From Costus lasius (Eukaryota > Streptophyta > Magnoliopsida > Zingiberales > Costaceae), in contig JANVAS020000231.1 in NCBI GenBank assembly GCA_027563935.2, positions 17,998,001 through 18,062,000 of the forward strand: a stretch of DNA of 64,000 nt, in the 5' to 3' direction. The notes beneath the pieces are model-generated. The model was not told where the DNA came from, made no database searches, and saw only the letters and a list, made by a program, of their open reading frames with translations. Position 1 is the stretch's first letter, and the number at the start of each line of letters is the position of its first letter. Made by a program: the position numbers and the translations under genes. Shown here piece by piece: positions 46,801 to 59,176 of this stretch.

Positions 46801-47713
46801 GTCTTCTTCTCTTGAGTTCCTGTACATTTGAACAAATATGAACTCCACATGCAGTGTCCAACACCCATGATATAGAAGAAGAAAACATGACCTCAGTCAC
46901 ATAAATACCTGAGCCAGAAGCGATGCTTCCCTTCTTGTCTCCTTGGAGCGCTTTACAGTCCTTTTTCCAGTGACCCAGCTGGCCACAGTGGAAACATCTG
47001 TATTCCTTCGACTGCTTAACCTTTTGTTTCAGCGCCTTGTTGTAGTTCTTGACTGGGGTTTTGCCCCTCTTCCCCTTCTTCTTGTTCCTGGAAGGAACCA
47101 TTAAGACAGAGGTTGAAGGCTTTCCCTTCAAAGTCTCCTCAGTAGTCAAGAGCATATTCAGCAACTCTGCCGGCGTACAGTCGATCTTGTTCATATTAAA
47201 GTTAATAATGAAAGGATCGAAAGAAGGCGGGAGAGACTGCAGAATAATGTCTACAGCAAGCTCCTGATTGATGGTATGTCCCAGTTTCTCTAGAGCCTCC
47301 TTGTGCCCAATCATCTTGAGCACATGAGCTCCTACTGGACTCCCTTCAGCCAGTTTGCTCTAAAAGAAAAGCTTGCTCAAATTGTAGCGTTCAGTCCTCG
47401 CCTATGCAGCATATAGCATCTTGAGGTTTGCTATAATTTCTATAGCAGACATATCCTCATGCTGACGCTGCAGCGGTGGTGTCATAGACGCTTGCATCAG
47501 GCAAGCGACATCAATGCTATCATTGACATGCTTTTCATAGGCTTCCCGAACCGCCCTTGCGGCGTTCGGAGCGGGTTGAGGCGGTATCACCGTCTCGAGG
47601 ACATACAGTTTCCTCTCTGCCTTAAGAACAATCTTAAGGTGTCCGTACCAGTCTGAGAAGTTTGGCCTAGCAAACTTCTCCCTTTCTAGTAGGGATCGCA
47701 CATTGAAGTTCAT
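43832..47713 (-). pseudogene. gag-pol: Element F gag-pol, two stops in gag
   Basis: The ATG at 47713 opens Gag, which meets a TAG at 47402-47404 in place of Gln (AAQAR region) and a second TAG near 47360 in place of Gln in FFQSK. Both are CAG to TAG, the change expected from deamination of methylated C in a CHG site. Downstream, one frame of about 1,160 residues is open to the normal stop at 43832 with zinc knuckle, protease, integrase (RSDRGGEY), RT (YVDD) and RNase H intact. Confidence 0.92.
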
Positions 47714-49553
47714 GGTGTTCGTTGCTGCAGGAATCTACAACAATGCAAGAACAGCAAGGTCAGTATCAATGTTAAGAATCAATCAGGACTTAAGAATGAT
47801 TCTTTTTCTCACTATTTTATCTGACTGAAAAATCCAGCAAAACAGCCCGAAAGAGTAGAACTCTTTTAGTGAGACGGGATCCAGATTTCACACTTGGTCT
47901 CCGCGTCCCGCTCAGGCGAGATAAGATGCACAGAGAGTACAAGCACTAATTTCTGGTAGGCTGTCCCAGCCAATCGCCAACCCGTGCGATTCCCCTTCAT
48001 CTGGGCAATCCAGCAGACTGTGCCAACTGAGTTGGTACAACACAGTCTCTGATCCCACAGATGGCTGCCTCCATGTGCTACCATATGCGCCACATATGTA
48101 GCCTACATGGTCAAGCTGACCTGACCTACTCCCTGGACCACCACGTGCTATGCTGAGCAACGAGAAGCGATAAATCCCTTCTCTATAACACGCAGGTGTA
48201 ATCCCGCACAGTCTGAAGATAGATGGACGTGCCCACTAAGTGGGTACAACACGGCTCCAACGATAGTCAGAACAGTGAGGTTTCGCGTCAGAAGGCTTAT
48301 GAGCTTGAAATTTTAACGTTGGATTTTAACGGTCTTTTATCTTCTCAACTATCATACAATTCCTATGGTGATAGCAGAAGATAAATAAATCATGCATTTC
48401 TAATTATATAATTGATAAAGAGAAAACATGCTGATCTTATGTGGAAAAAGCCCATTAAGCCTGAGTAAGACCTTAACCTAACTTAAGTCTTCACTTGCTT
48501 TTCTTCATGGGGCTTTTGCTTCTTATCTGGCCCAACCTAGGGCCCAAGCGCGAATTGCAGCTCAGGTGCGCCCACCAGGGAAAATGCGCCTGTCCCAGAG
48601 TCGAACCCTGGACCTCCCACCTGGTCAAGCCACTGCTGCATTCGCCTCTGCCAAGTGTGCTCTGTGCTCTTGTCTGATTAAATTACAAATTAATCTATCT
48701 AGACAAGATTGACTCGCAGGTCAATTACACTTTATAAATTAAATAAAATGTGATGCGCAGATCACAATAAATATTAATTTACATTTAAATTGCAGGCTCG
48801 CAGGCCCCAGCACAGCACACATTAAACAGGGCAGCCCACATAAGATTAAATAAACAAACATATGGCATCCAATCAGCATGTGATCCAATAAGAAAATGAA
48901 ATTTCGAAAACCCCATTGGCATCATTTTTTTTTAATTTTCTTATATGCCCTACAACCTTACAACAGTCCATTAATAGGGATCCACTCACCTTGTCTAGTC
49001 AGATCCAATGCCCTTGCATGCACCAAGTCCTAACTGACTTGAGTCGACCAAAAGGTCAACCATGCATGCGTTTAGGGCTGAACGGCCACAATGAGGTCTG
49101 GCAAGCGGGTGTAACCCCGGGCCTAACTCATGTGCGCTCAATTAGTTGTCTCAATCAGACATCGCTACACGCCTGTGATGCAGTCGACTTATAGCCACCT
49201 CGCGCTTGCGCACAGGTGCTATCTGGTCGACCCATCTAGGCTGTCAGATGGTCTGATCAGACTGGTTGGATCTAACCTAGAGGATGACTTCAACCCTACT
49301 AACCTGTCTAAGGATTTACAGTAGGCGCTTAGATCTAAGTGAGGCGCGCAAGTGATGAAGTTTTTGAAGAAAAACTATAACATACAACAAGCGCAACATA
49401 TAAGCATCATTCATACGCCACAAACTATAAACATGCGCCAATACTAGCATGTAAAATTTTCGCATGATGATAACCCTAGATCTCTTGAACATGCGCATAT
49501 AATGGATCACACAAAAAGGGGTCAAGCAATCATAAAAACATGCATAAACCTTG
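47714..49553 (-). other. Element F leader
   Basis: A 1,840-bp untranslated leader with the tRNA-like module (sense T-arm CCAGG-GTTCGAC-TCTGG), three CUGCGN hairpins, twin hairpins (copy 1 loop changed to CCCACTTAGTGGG, pairing kept) and the acceptor-like tract. Confidence 0.7.
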
Positions 49554-49565
49554 GCTCTGATACCA
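49554..49565 (-). other. Primer binding site, element F
   Basis: In sense, TGGTATCAGAGC, an exact match to the initiator tRNA-Met complement. Confidence 0.92.
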
Positions 49566-49567
49566 AT

Positions 49568-51246
49568 TGAAGGTCCCCTAGACAAGGGGATGAAACCCTA
49601 ATAGGCACATGTAAGGGATTTAAACAGCGGAAGAGGGTTTCTAGATCTATTGCATGCTTTACGATCAACGTTAAAATGATTACATACAAGAGAAGAAATC
49701 ATACCGATGCCATTTCTAGATGGCGTCTTGGAAGCAAAGATCGAAATGGATCTTCTCCAGAGATGACGCACACAAGATGAGTCTTGGCTCCTCCTTGTCG
49801 CCCCTTGTGCTAGCAAGGATCGTCCAAGTATCCTGACCGAATGGAAGGGAAGAGATGAGAAATCCTATGCTTGGCGAGAGCTCCTCTTTTCGTCCACACC
49901 TTCACACGCAAGAGATGCAAGTGTCGAAAAGCCCAAAGAGGCGTCAAGAGAGCGTGAGCATTGAGAACGTGAGAGTCATGGTCACGTTTAGAGACATGCT
50001 TTCTAAAAATAGAAAAGTCTCAACGTTCATGCGACCACAACTTACCCCAATCGCAAAATGCCTCTTCATTTGAACCATGCGCTCATCCAATGAGCTGGTT
50101 CAATTCGGTTTGGTTCAAGAAACCAAACAACCCAAGCCATTAGTCCAGATTACAATAAACCCCTGAGGCTTAAGATCTGACTGTTGATCTCTCGTTGCTC
50201 CTGATCTCACCGATCTAGCATCCATTCTCTCAATCGAAGCTTACCGATCTTAAGCCCTAATCAATTAAACATGATCAGACCAGATCTCACTCACAATCAG
50301 AGATTAAATCCCTTTAAACTGAACCTAAACAATTCAGTTCACACGATCTGACTTAAGTAAGCCATATCATCAAATTGTGCGACCCTAAGGGTTTCCTTTA
50401 AATGTCAGTAACGATAACTTACGTCATCATGATCAGCGAGGGGTATCTAGCAACACATCACTGTCTCCCGATATAAAGGAAAGAGTCTTCCAAGACTACA
50501 CCCAAACCACAGCACAAGTGTGAATCAACTCACTAGGCATACATGTTTCCTTTGCCACTGGATGTTCTTATTGGACAAGCCTGTCAAGCTTGTAACTCCA
50601 ATATGATGAGCATGATTAGATTAGATGAACATAGTCACCTGGGTATGGCCATACACTTTCTCAATCATCTCATCCAAGGGGGCCCTTTAGAACATCACAC
50701 TCCAATGAAGGAGACGGCGATCCTTTATCTATCACTAGTGCCCTAACATGACTCAAGCTCACCATCCAAGATAGTCTATAACCATTATGTTTCAAATGAT
50801 ATTGAACTACCTCAAAACAATGACAATCATCATTTAGAAACACAAGTGATCTCAAGTCAGAGGAAATGTGCCACTTGTTGCAATCAAGGATTATTCACAT
50901 TGTGACAAGCAATTGAATATCCTTGTAGGGTCTGTCCAGTACATCCAATGTACCCATGAGTCTACATCTTATTCCATGCTCGAAGCATCCTATAAGATTA
51001 GAATACATATTAGTCTCAATCATATCAAGGCTGTCTCATGTTCACCAAGATATCTCGACTAAGGACAAAAGTGCATGTCAGCCTAGCTGAACAGCATTGA
51101 GACATTATTCAGAAGTATATGTATTGCAGCAGATAATATATCAACCTGAATAACAACCATTGCCTTTTTTTAAACATAAGATTTTATACATGATACTGAT
51201 ACAATCCCAAGGCCTCAAACATTAGCCTTAAGGGCATACCCCAACA
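49568..51246 (-). repeat. Element F 5' LTR
   Basis: 1,679 bp. The R hairpin in sense is GATGAC-GTAA-GTTATC (50413-50428), pairing kept by a G-U. U5 pair GAAACCCT/AGGGTTTC present; clamp CCCC-TTGTCTA-GGGG. Confidence 0.92.
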
Positions 51247-51534
51247 CAAGAGAAGTGAAGGAACCCTATGGCTTGATTCTCTTCCTAAGGCTAGCACCAA
51301 GCGTGGAAGGGAGCAACGATCAAGGAGTCGACGCGTGGATACTTGTGGAGGGCGAACACTTGGGCACCTTCAACATAGCTTCAGCAACTAGACAAGCAAA
51401 AGAGGTCCATCTCTAACACATCCTTGTGTCTTCTCTCTCGCATGGATTCTTGGGACCGGAATATGTTTCGGGTGTAATGATTCTTCAGCTGCGTACTGGG
51501 ACTGCAAAATTTTAAATTACACCCGGTATTCCCA
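51247..51534 (-). repeat. LTR2-family fragment (inverted)
   Basis: It aligns with the reverse complement of 61713-61990, including the segment around a SalI-like GTCGAC and TTTAAAATTTTGCAG. The left side is cut by F; the right side stops three bases after the conserved CCGG, so the TGTTAGGG tip is lost. Confidence 0.72.
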
Positions 51535-51688
51535 GAAACACAAGGTGTACATTTGCTTGTGTGAAAATTTTTTGGAAAATTTTTCTTCTATCCATGCGCG
51601 TTTCACGTAGATAGCGTTTTCATCCAGACCTCTCTTCTCATCTTTGTGGCCGAAACTTGGATTTTGTTTATGATTGATTTAAGACCAA
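51535..51688. other. Unassigned sequence left of G
   Basis: 154 bp with no reading frame, including an A/T-rich run (GAAAATTTTTTGGAAAATTT). It was continuous with 60873 onward before G inserted, and may be the U3/R part of the diverged element whose leader is recognisable at 61300-61712. Confidence 0.4.
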
Positions 51689-51693
51689 AGGCG
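51689..51693. repeat. Target-site duplication of G, left copy
   Basis: AGGCG directly before the left LTR, repeated exactly at 60868-60872. Confidence 0.93.
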
Positions 51694-53384
51694 TGAAGGA
51701 ACCCCTAACTAAGGGGGAAGAAACCCTAAGCATGCTCATCTATCATGCATAGCGGAAAGAGGGCTTCAAGTCAAGATCGGATATGAAACAATATGATCAA
51801 CTTGAAACTAGAAATCATACCAATGCCATGGACTTGGATCTCGGCTTGGAAGAAGAGATCAAGATAGGTCTCCTCCAAAGTGTGCCACACACAAGATGAA
51901 GTTGGCTCACTCCTTGGGGTCGCTTGTGCTAGCAAGTCACTCAAGGAATCTTCACTTGTCGAATGGAAGGGATGATGAACTTCCTTGTTGCCGAGAGTTC
52001 CTCTTTGCCCAAGCTCTCCTTCTCGTCGTCAACCACACCTCAACCAATGTCCAAGGCGTTGATGAGAAGAGTTCCAACGCATAAGCGTTTTTGGCGTTAA
52101 GTGAAACCGGCCCCCTTTGATGACTTTCCATAAATGGAAGCTCATCAAAGCATGCGCTCAAGCCATAACCCAAACGCATTTGAGCATTGAACCATGCGTT
52201 CACAATTGTGAACCGGTTCAAGCTAAACCGTTCGATTCAACTTTGGTTCATGAACCAAACCGAAATGGCTCAAGCCATGTGGTCTAGACCATATTGAACC
52301 CCAAGGCTCATGATCTAACCATTCATCACCTGATGCCCCTGATCCTTCCGATCTAGCATCATCTCTCTTGATCGAAGCTTACCGATCTCAAGCCTTAATC
52401 AATCAAACATGATCAGACCAGATCTCACTTACAATCAGAGATAAAATCCCTTTAATCTGAACTCAAAGAATCCAGTCCATTCGATCTGACTCAAGTAAGC
52501 CATATCATCAAATTGTGCGACCCTGAGGGTTTCCTCTAAATGTCGGTAACGATAACTTACGTTATCACGATCAGTGAGGGGTATCTAGCAACACATCACT
52601 GTCTCCCGATATAAAGGAAAGAGTCTTCCAAGACTACTCCCAAACCATTGCACAAGTGTGACTCCATTCACAAGGCATACATGTGTCCTTTGCCACTGGA
52701 TGTTCTTATTGGACAAGCGGGTCAAGCTTGTAACTCCAATACGATGAGCATGATTAGATCAGATGCACATTGTCATCTGGGCATGGCCATACACTATCTC
52801 AATCATCTCATATAGGGGGCCCATTAGAACATCACACTCCTTAAACAAGGAGACGGCAATCCTATGTCTATCACTAGTGCTCTAACCTGATTCAAGCTCA
52901 CCATCCAAGATAGTCTATAATCATTATGTTTCAAATGATATTGAACTACCTCAAAACAATGACAATCATCATTTAGAAACACAAGTGATCTCAAGTCAAA
53001 GGACATGTGCCACTTAGTGCTCACAAGGATCATTCACATTGTGACAAGCAATGGAATATCCGAGTAGGGTCTGTCCAGTACATCCAATGTACCCATGAGT
53101 CTACATCTTATTCCATGCTCGAAGCATCCTATAAGATTAGCACTCATATTAGTCTCAATCATATCAAGGCTGTCTCATGTTCACCAAGATATCTCGACTA
53201 AGGACATATAGCCTGTCAGCCTAGCTGAACAGCTTTGAGACATTATTCAGAAGTACACTTATTACAGCAGACAAGGTAACAACCTGAATAATAACCATGC
53301 CTTTTATAAACACAAGAGTTTATTACATGATACTTATACAATCCCAAAGGCCTCAAACATTAGCCTTAAGGGCATACCCCAACA
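51694..53384 (-). repeat. Element G 3' LTR
   Basis: 1,691 bp, apparently identical to 59177-60867. R hairpin GATAAC-GTAA-GTTATC (52551-52566). In sense the U5 pair is GAAGCCCT/AGGGTTTC, held by one G-U. Confidence 0.95.
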
Positions 53385-53404
53385 ATCTCCCACTTGCACT
53401 TAAT

Positions 53405-56400
53405 CTAATGGTTGAGAAATCTCAAACCCATATTATTACAGTGCTTCTCATGCTTCTGCTGCGCCAGAGGCTTGGTAAGCGGGTCTGCCAGATTGTCATC
53501 TGTATGAACCTTGCAAATCTTGATCTCGCCACGATCAATGATCTCCCGGATCAAGTGAAACCGTCTCTGTATGTGCTTGGACTTCTGGTGCGACCGTGGT
53601 TCCTTTGCTTGTGCTATAGCTCCAGTGTTATCACAAAAGATAACCAAAGGATCTGCACTCGAAGGAACGACACCAAGTTCTCTCACGAACTTACGAATCC
53701 ACACTGCCTCCTTGGATGCTTCCGAGGCTGCAACATACTCGGCTTCTGTTGTGGAATCAGCAACAGTTGACTGTTTGAAACTTTTCCACACCACAGCACC
53801 TCCATTCAAGCTAAAAACATAGCCTGATTGCGATCGGAAATCATCCTGGTCCGACTGGAACGAAGCGTCAGTATATCCCTCTATACTGAGTTCTTCCTGA
53901 CCACCATATATCAAGAACATATCTTTGGTCCTCCGCAGATATTTTAAGATGTTCTTGACCGCAATCCAGTGCGCCAAACCTGGATTACTTTGGAATCGAC
54001 TGGTCACGCTTAACCCGTAAGCGACGTCTGGGCGAGTACACAACATCGCATACATAATGGACCCAATAGCCGAAGCATAAGGCGTATTGTCCATTTCATC
54101 TTTCTCAGTCTGTGTTTGTGGACACTGACTCTTCGAAAGATTCAGACCATGTCTGACTGGAAGATATCCACGTTTAGAATTCTCTAAATGGAATCTCTCC
54201 AGGACCTTATCGATGTAGGTACTCTGGCACAACCCGAGAAGCCTCTTAGATCTATCCCGGTAGATCTTCACACCTAATACATAGGCTGCTTCTCCTAGAT
54301 CTTTCATCTGAAAACATTTTCCTAACCATGCCTTAACAGCATGCAGTTCAGGAATATCGTTTCCAATGATCAAGATATCATCGACGTAGAGGATTAGGAA
54401 TGTAATCACGCTCCCACTAAACCTCTTATATACACACGGGTCATCTTCGTTCTTGATGAAACCAAACTCAGAGATTGATTCATCAAAACGAATATTCCAG
54501 CTTCTTGATGCTTGCTTCAATCCATAAATGGATTTCTTTAACTTGCATATTTTATGACGATCTGATGGATTAGTGAAACCCTCAGGTTGTGTCATATACA
54601 CATCCTCATCCAGATTTCCATTGAGGAAAGCTGTCTTCACATCCATCTGCCAGATCTCATAATCGTAATATGCAGCTATCGCGAAAAGAATCCGAATAGA
54701 CTTAAACATGGCTACAGGAGAGAAAGTTTCATCATAATCTATCCCGTAGATTTGTTTGAAACCTTTCGCAACTAGCCTGCCTTTATAGGTAACCACGTTA
54801 CCATCCATGTCAATCTTCTTCTTGAAGATCCATTTACAGCCTATAGGGATTACTCCCGGAGGCGGATCAACCAAATCCCAGACTTGGTTATCTGACATGG
54901 AGTCCATCTCGGCTCGCATAGCTTCAAGCCATCTAGCTGACTCCGGTCCACTGACCGCATCCGCATAAGTTAGGGGTTCATCATTATCCATGATGTAGAC
55001 TCCGTCATAGCGCTCAGGCTGTCGACGGATCCTACCCGATCTTCGCGGTTCCCGTGATATCTGAGCCTCAGGTTGTTCAATAACCTGATCTACTGGCTCA
55101 GGCACATCCAACTGTGCTTGACTACTTTGTCCTTCCTCTGGATTTTCATCCAGCTTTATTTCTCTCCCACTGGCCTCTTGCAGAAGAAACTCCTTCTCAA
55201 GAAATATGGCCGTCCGAGCAACAAAAACCTTGTTCTCTTTGGGATCGTAGAAATAATAACCCTTAGTTTCCTTAGGGTAACCGACAAAGATACATTTGTC
55301 AGATCTGCTCTCTAGTTTCCCAGAGGCGAGCTTTTTGACATAAGCCTCGCAACCCCAGATTTTGATAAATGTCAAGCTAGGCTGTTTCCCATACCATAAC
55401 TCATATGGCGTCTTTGAAACTGCCTTGGATGGCACTCGGTTTAGTACCTTTGCAGCTGTTTCCAGTGCAAAACCCCAAAAGGAATATGGAAGAGTAGCCT
55501 GACTCATCATAGAACGAACCATATCAAGTAGCGTTCTATTTCTCCTCTCGGACACACCATTCCATTGCGGTGTTCCTGGCGGAGTGAGCTGTGAGATAAT
55601 CCCACACTCCTTCAGATAGTCAGTAAACGCATGACTCAGGTATTCACCACCTCGATCAGAACGAAGTGCCTTGATATTTCGGCCTAACTGATTTTGTACT
55701 TCATTTTTGAACTCTTTGAACTTGTCAAAAGATTCATTTTTATGTCTCATTAAATAGACATACCCATACCTACTGAAATCATCAGTGAAGGTAATGAAGT
55801 ACTGATAGCCACCTCTGGCATGTTTACTGAAAGGCCCACACACATCACTGTGTATAAGGTCCAGTAAACCTGAAGTCCTTTGACCTTTGTGAGGAAAAGG
55901 AGACTTCGTCATTTTACCCATTAAACAAGCTTTGCATGTCTCAATCTCCTCATAGGAGAATGATCCCAGCAGTCCATGTTGATGCAACCGCTTAATGCGC
56001 TTCTCGTTTATATGGCCTAAACGACTATGCCATAGCAAGGTGCTGTCATCAGCATACTTGGCTTTCTTATTATCAATGTTTTGTATAGAATTTTCCATGT
56101 CCAACATGTATAACCCATTGTTAATTGAACCAGTTGCATACACAATATTATCATATTAAAACACACTTTGAAATCTTGCATTCAAAGGCAAATCCTTTCC
56201 TGACAAGAGCAGGAATGGAGATAATATTCTTGGTAATACTGGGTACAAAATAACAATTGTTTAATTCTAATACAATGCCAGATGGTAAAGTAATGAAATA
56301 GTCTCCTACAGCAACAGCAGCAACCCGTGCCCCGTTTCCAACTCGTAGGTCTACCTCATGCTGTCCCACCTGCCTTCTTCTCTTGAGTTCCTGCACATTT

Positions 56401-57287
56401 GAACAAATGTGAACTCCACATGCAGTGTCTAACACCCATGATATAGAAGAAGATGAAACCATGACTTCCGTCACGTATATACCTGAGCCAGAAGCAATGC
56501 TTCCCCTCTTATCTCCTTGGAGCGCTTTACAGTCCTTTTTCCAGTGACCCAGCTGGCCACAGTGGAAACACCTGTTGTCCTTCGACCGCTTCACCTTCTG
56601 TTTCAGGGCCTTACTGTAATTCTTGACAGGGGCCTTGCCCTTCTTCCCCTTCTTCTTGTTCCTAGAAGGAACCATCAAGACAGAGGTTGAAGGCTTACCC
56701 TTCAGAGTTTCCTCAGTTGTCAAGAGCATATTCAGCAGCTCTGCCGGCGTACAATCGATCTTGTTCATATTAAAGTTAATAATGAACGCATCGAAAGAAG
56801 GCGGGAGAGACTGCAGAATAATATCCACAGCAAGCTCCTGGTTGATGGTATGCCCCAGTTTATCTAGAGCCTCCTTGTGCCCAATCATCTTGAGCACGTG
56901 AGCTCCCACTGGGCTCCCCTCAGCCAGTTTGCTCTGAAAGAAGAGCTTCGTCAGATTATAGCGTTCAGTCCTCGCCTGTGCAGCATACAGCATTTTGAGG
57001 TTTGCTATAATCTCTATAGCTGACATATCCTCATGCTGACGCTGCAGCGGTGGCGTCATAGACGCTAGCATCAGGCAAGCGACATCAATGCTATCATTGA
57101 CGTGCTTTTCGTAGGCTTCCCGAACCGCCCTTGCGGCGTTCGGAGCGGGCTGCGGCGGTATCGCCGTCTCGAGGACATACAGTTTCCTCTCTGCCTTAAG
57201 AACAATCTTAAGGTGTCCGAACCAGTCAGAGAAGTTCGGCCCAGCAAACTTCTCCCTTTCCAGTAGGGATCGCACATTGAAGCTCAT
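53405..57287 (-). pseudogene. gag-pol: Element G gag-pol, frameshift between protease and integrase
   Basis: From the ATG at 57287 a 378-aa frame covers Gag, zinc knuckle and protease (LDTACG) and stops near 56151. There, two bases are missing against other copies in an AT-rich stretch (attatcatattaaaac). A second frame, 53405-56143 (912 aa), contains integrase with intact catalytic residues (RSDRGGEY), RT (YVDD) and RNase H to the normal stop. With matching LTRs, the lesion either arose after insertion, was present in the copied RNA (implying help from another copy), or is a sequencing error. Confidence 0.93.
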
Positions 57288-58805
57288 GGTGTTCGTTGCT
57301 GCAGGAATCTACAACAAGCAAGAACAGCAAGGTTAGTATCAATGTTTCAGAATCAATCCAGGACTTAAGAAAGATTCTTTTCTCACTATTTTGTCTGACT
57401 GAAAAATCCAGTAAACAGTCCGAAAGAGTAACACTCTTTTAGTGAGATGGGATCCAGATTTCATACTTGGTCTCCGCGTCCCGCTCAGGCGAGATAAGAT
57501 GCACAGAGATGACAAGTACTAATTTCTGGTAGGCTGTGCCAGCCAATCGCCAACCCGTGCGATTCCCCTTCATCTTGGCAATCCAGCAGACTGTGCCAAC
57601 TGAGTTGGTACAACACAGTCTCTGATCCCAGAGATGGCTGCCTCCATGTGCTACCATATGCGCCACATATGTAGCCAACATGGTCAAGCTGACCTGACCT
57701 ACTCCCTGGACCACCACGTGCTATGCTGAGCAACGAGAGGGGATAAATCCCAACTCTGTAACACGCAGGTGAAATCCAGCACCGTCTGAAGATAGGTGGA
57801 CGTGCCCACTGAGTGGGTTCAACACGGCTCCAACGATAATCAGAAAGGTGAGGTTTCGCGTCAGAAGGCTTACGAGCTTGATATGTTAGCGTTGGATTTT
57901 ATCGGTCTTTTATCTTCTTAACTATCATACAAGTCCTATGGTGATAGCAGAAGATAAACTTAAACATGCAATTCTAATTATAAGCAATAAGAAGAAAGCA
58001 TGATCTTATGTGGTAAAAGCCCATGAACCCTAGTAAGACCTTAATTTACTTAAGTCTTCACTTGAGCTCCTTGCATCTCATCTGGTCCAACCCAGTGCCC
58101 TAGCGCCAAGAGCACCTCAGGTGCACCACCAGATGAATGCCCCTCTTGGATGTGTGCACTTGTCTAATCAAAGTACATTTGATCTATCTAGACAAGGTTG
58201 ACTCGCAGGTCAACTACATATTATAAATTAAGTACAATGTGATTCGCAGATCACAAATTAATTTACAACTTATCCAGGCTCGCAGGCCCCAGCACAGCAC
58301 ACAATAGGGCAACCCACATAAGACTAAATAAACAAGCATATGATTCAATCAACATGTGATCCATTCAAGAAATTAAATGTTGGAAAAACCCATGGCATCA
58401 ATTTAATTTCCTTATGAGCCCTACAACCTTACAATGGTCCATTGATGGGGATCCACTCATCCATCTAGCTAGATCCTTTGCCCTTGCATGCACCGAGTCC
58501 TAACTGACCCGAGTTGACCTAATGGTCAACCATGCATGCCCCAAGGGCTGAACCACCCCATGAGTTTTGGCAAGCGGGTGTGACCCCGGGCCTAACTCAA
58601 GTGTGTTCAGTAGTTGTCTCAACCAGACCTCGCTACACGCCCTAGATGCAGTCAACCTATAGCCACCTTGTGCTTGCGCATAGGTGCTATTGGGTCAACC
58701 CATCTGAGCTGTCAGATGGTCTGATCAGACTTGGATCCAACCTAGTGGTGACTTCAACCTCATCAACCCATCTAAGGGTTTAATGTAGTGGCACCTTAGA
58801 TCTAA

Positions 58806-58873
58806 GGGGGTCCCCTTCAAGGGGGAGCGCATACTTTAGGAGGTCCCCTTCAAGGGGGAGCGCATACTTCAGG
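58806..58873. repeat. Two LTR-end-like repeats in G leader
   Basis: A segment of about 35 bp (GGTCCCCTTCAAGGGGGAG, then CGCATACTT) occurs twice in tandem. It resembles the U5 end of other family LTRs (compare 6725-6748), as if an LTR tip had been copied into the leader. Confidence 0.7.
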
Positions 58874-59069
58874 AACATATGATACAAGCGCAACATCATG
58901 AACATATAAGCGCAACATCATGAACATATGATACAAGCGCAACATCATGAACATATAAGCGCAACATCATGAACATATGATACAAGCGCAACATCATGAA
59001 CATATAAGCGCAACATCATGAACATATGATACAAGCGCAACATCATGAACATATAAGCGCAACATCATG
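58874..59069. repeat. 49-bp tandem repeat, four copies, in G leader
   Basis: Copies start at 58874, 58923, 58972 and 59021. Each holds two related half-units of 27 and 22 bp ending in CGCAACATCATG, and the copies look identical to one another. They lie about 90 bp from the primer site, between it and the structured part of the leader. Confidence 0.9.
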
Positions 59070-59162
59070 AAAACAAAGCATGCCTCAAGGAAACAGTAAG
59101 CGCAACATCATGTATGGATCACCAATACTTAAAGCAATCATATCGATCATATCATGAGCCTA

Positions 59163-59174
59163 GCTCTGATACCA
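59163..59174 (-). other. Primer binding site, element G
   Basis: In sense, TGGTATCAGAGC, an exact match to the initiator tRNA-Met complement. Confidence 0.93.
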
Positions 59175-59176
59175 AT

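Larger units (their letters stand above)
43547..51246 (-). mobile_element. Element F: Ty1/copia retrotransposon, 3' LTR cut by E
   Basis: A complete 5' LTR on the right (49568-51246), primer site, leader, gag-pol with two stops, and the gag-pol-proximal 265 bp of 3' LTR (43547-43811). The break point corresponds to 50982 in F's 5' LTR. The right end abuts LTR2-type sequence, so F, like A and H, sits in or against an LTR2 copy. Confidence 0.9.
57288..59162 (-). other. Element G leader
   Basis: The longest leader here (1,875 bp). Conserved hairpins are present: CUGCGN series, the C-G version of the long hairpin (58159-58196), twin hairpins near 57590-57620 and 57800-57826, and the acceptor-like tract. 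The part near the primer site carries a local repeat expansion not seen in other copies. Confidence 0.72.

Noticed and set aside
58874..59069. CRISPR-like array
   Set aside because: The 49-bp units are contiguous tandem repeats without unique spacers, in a eukaryotic retroelement leader.
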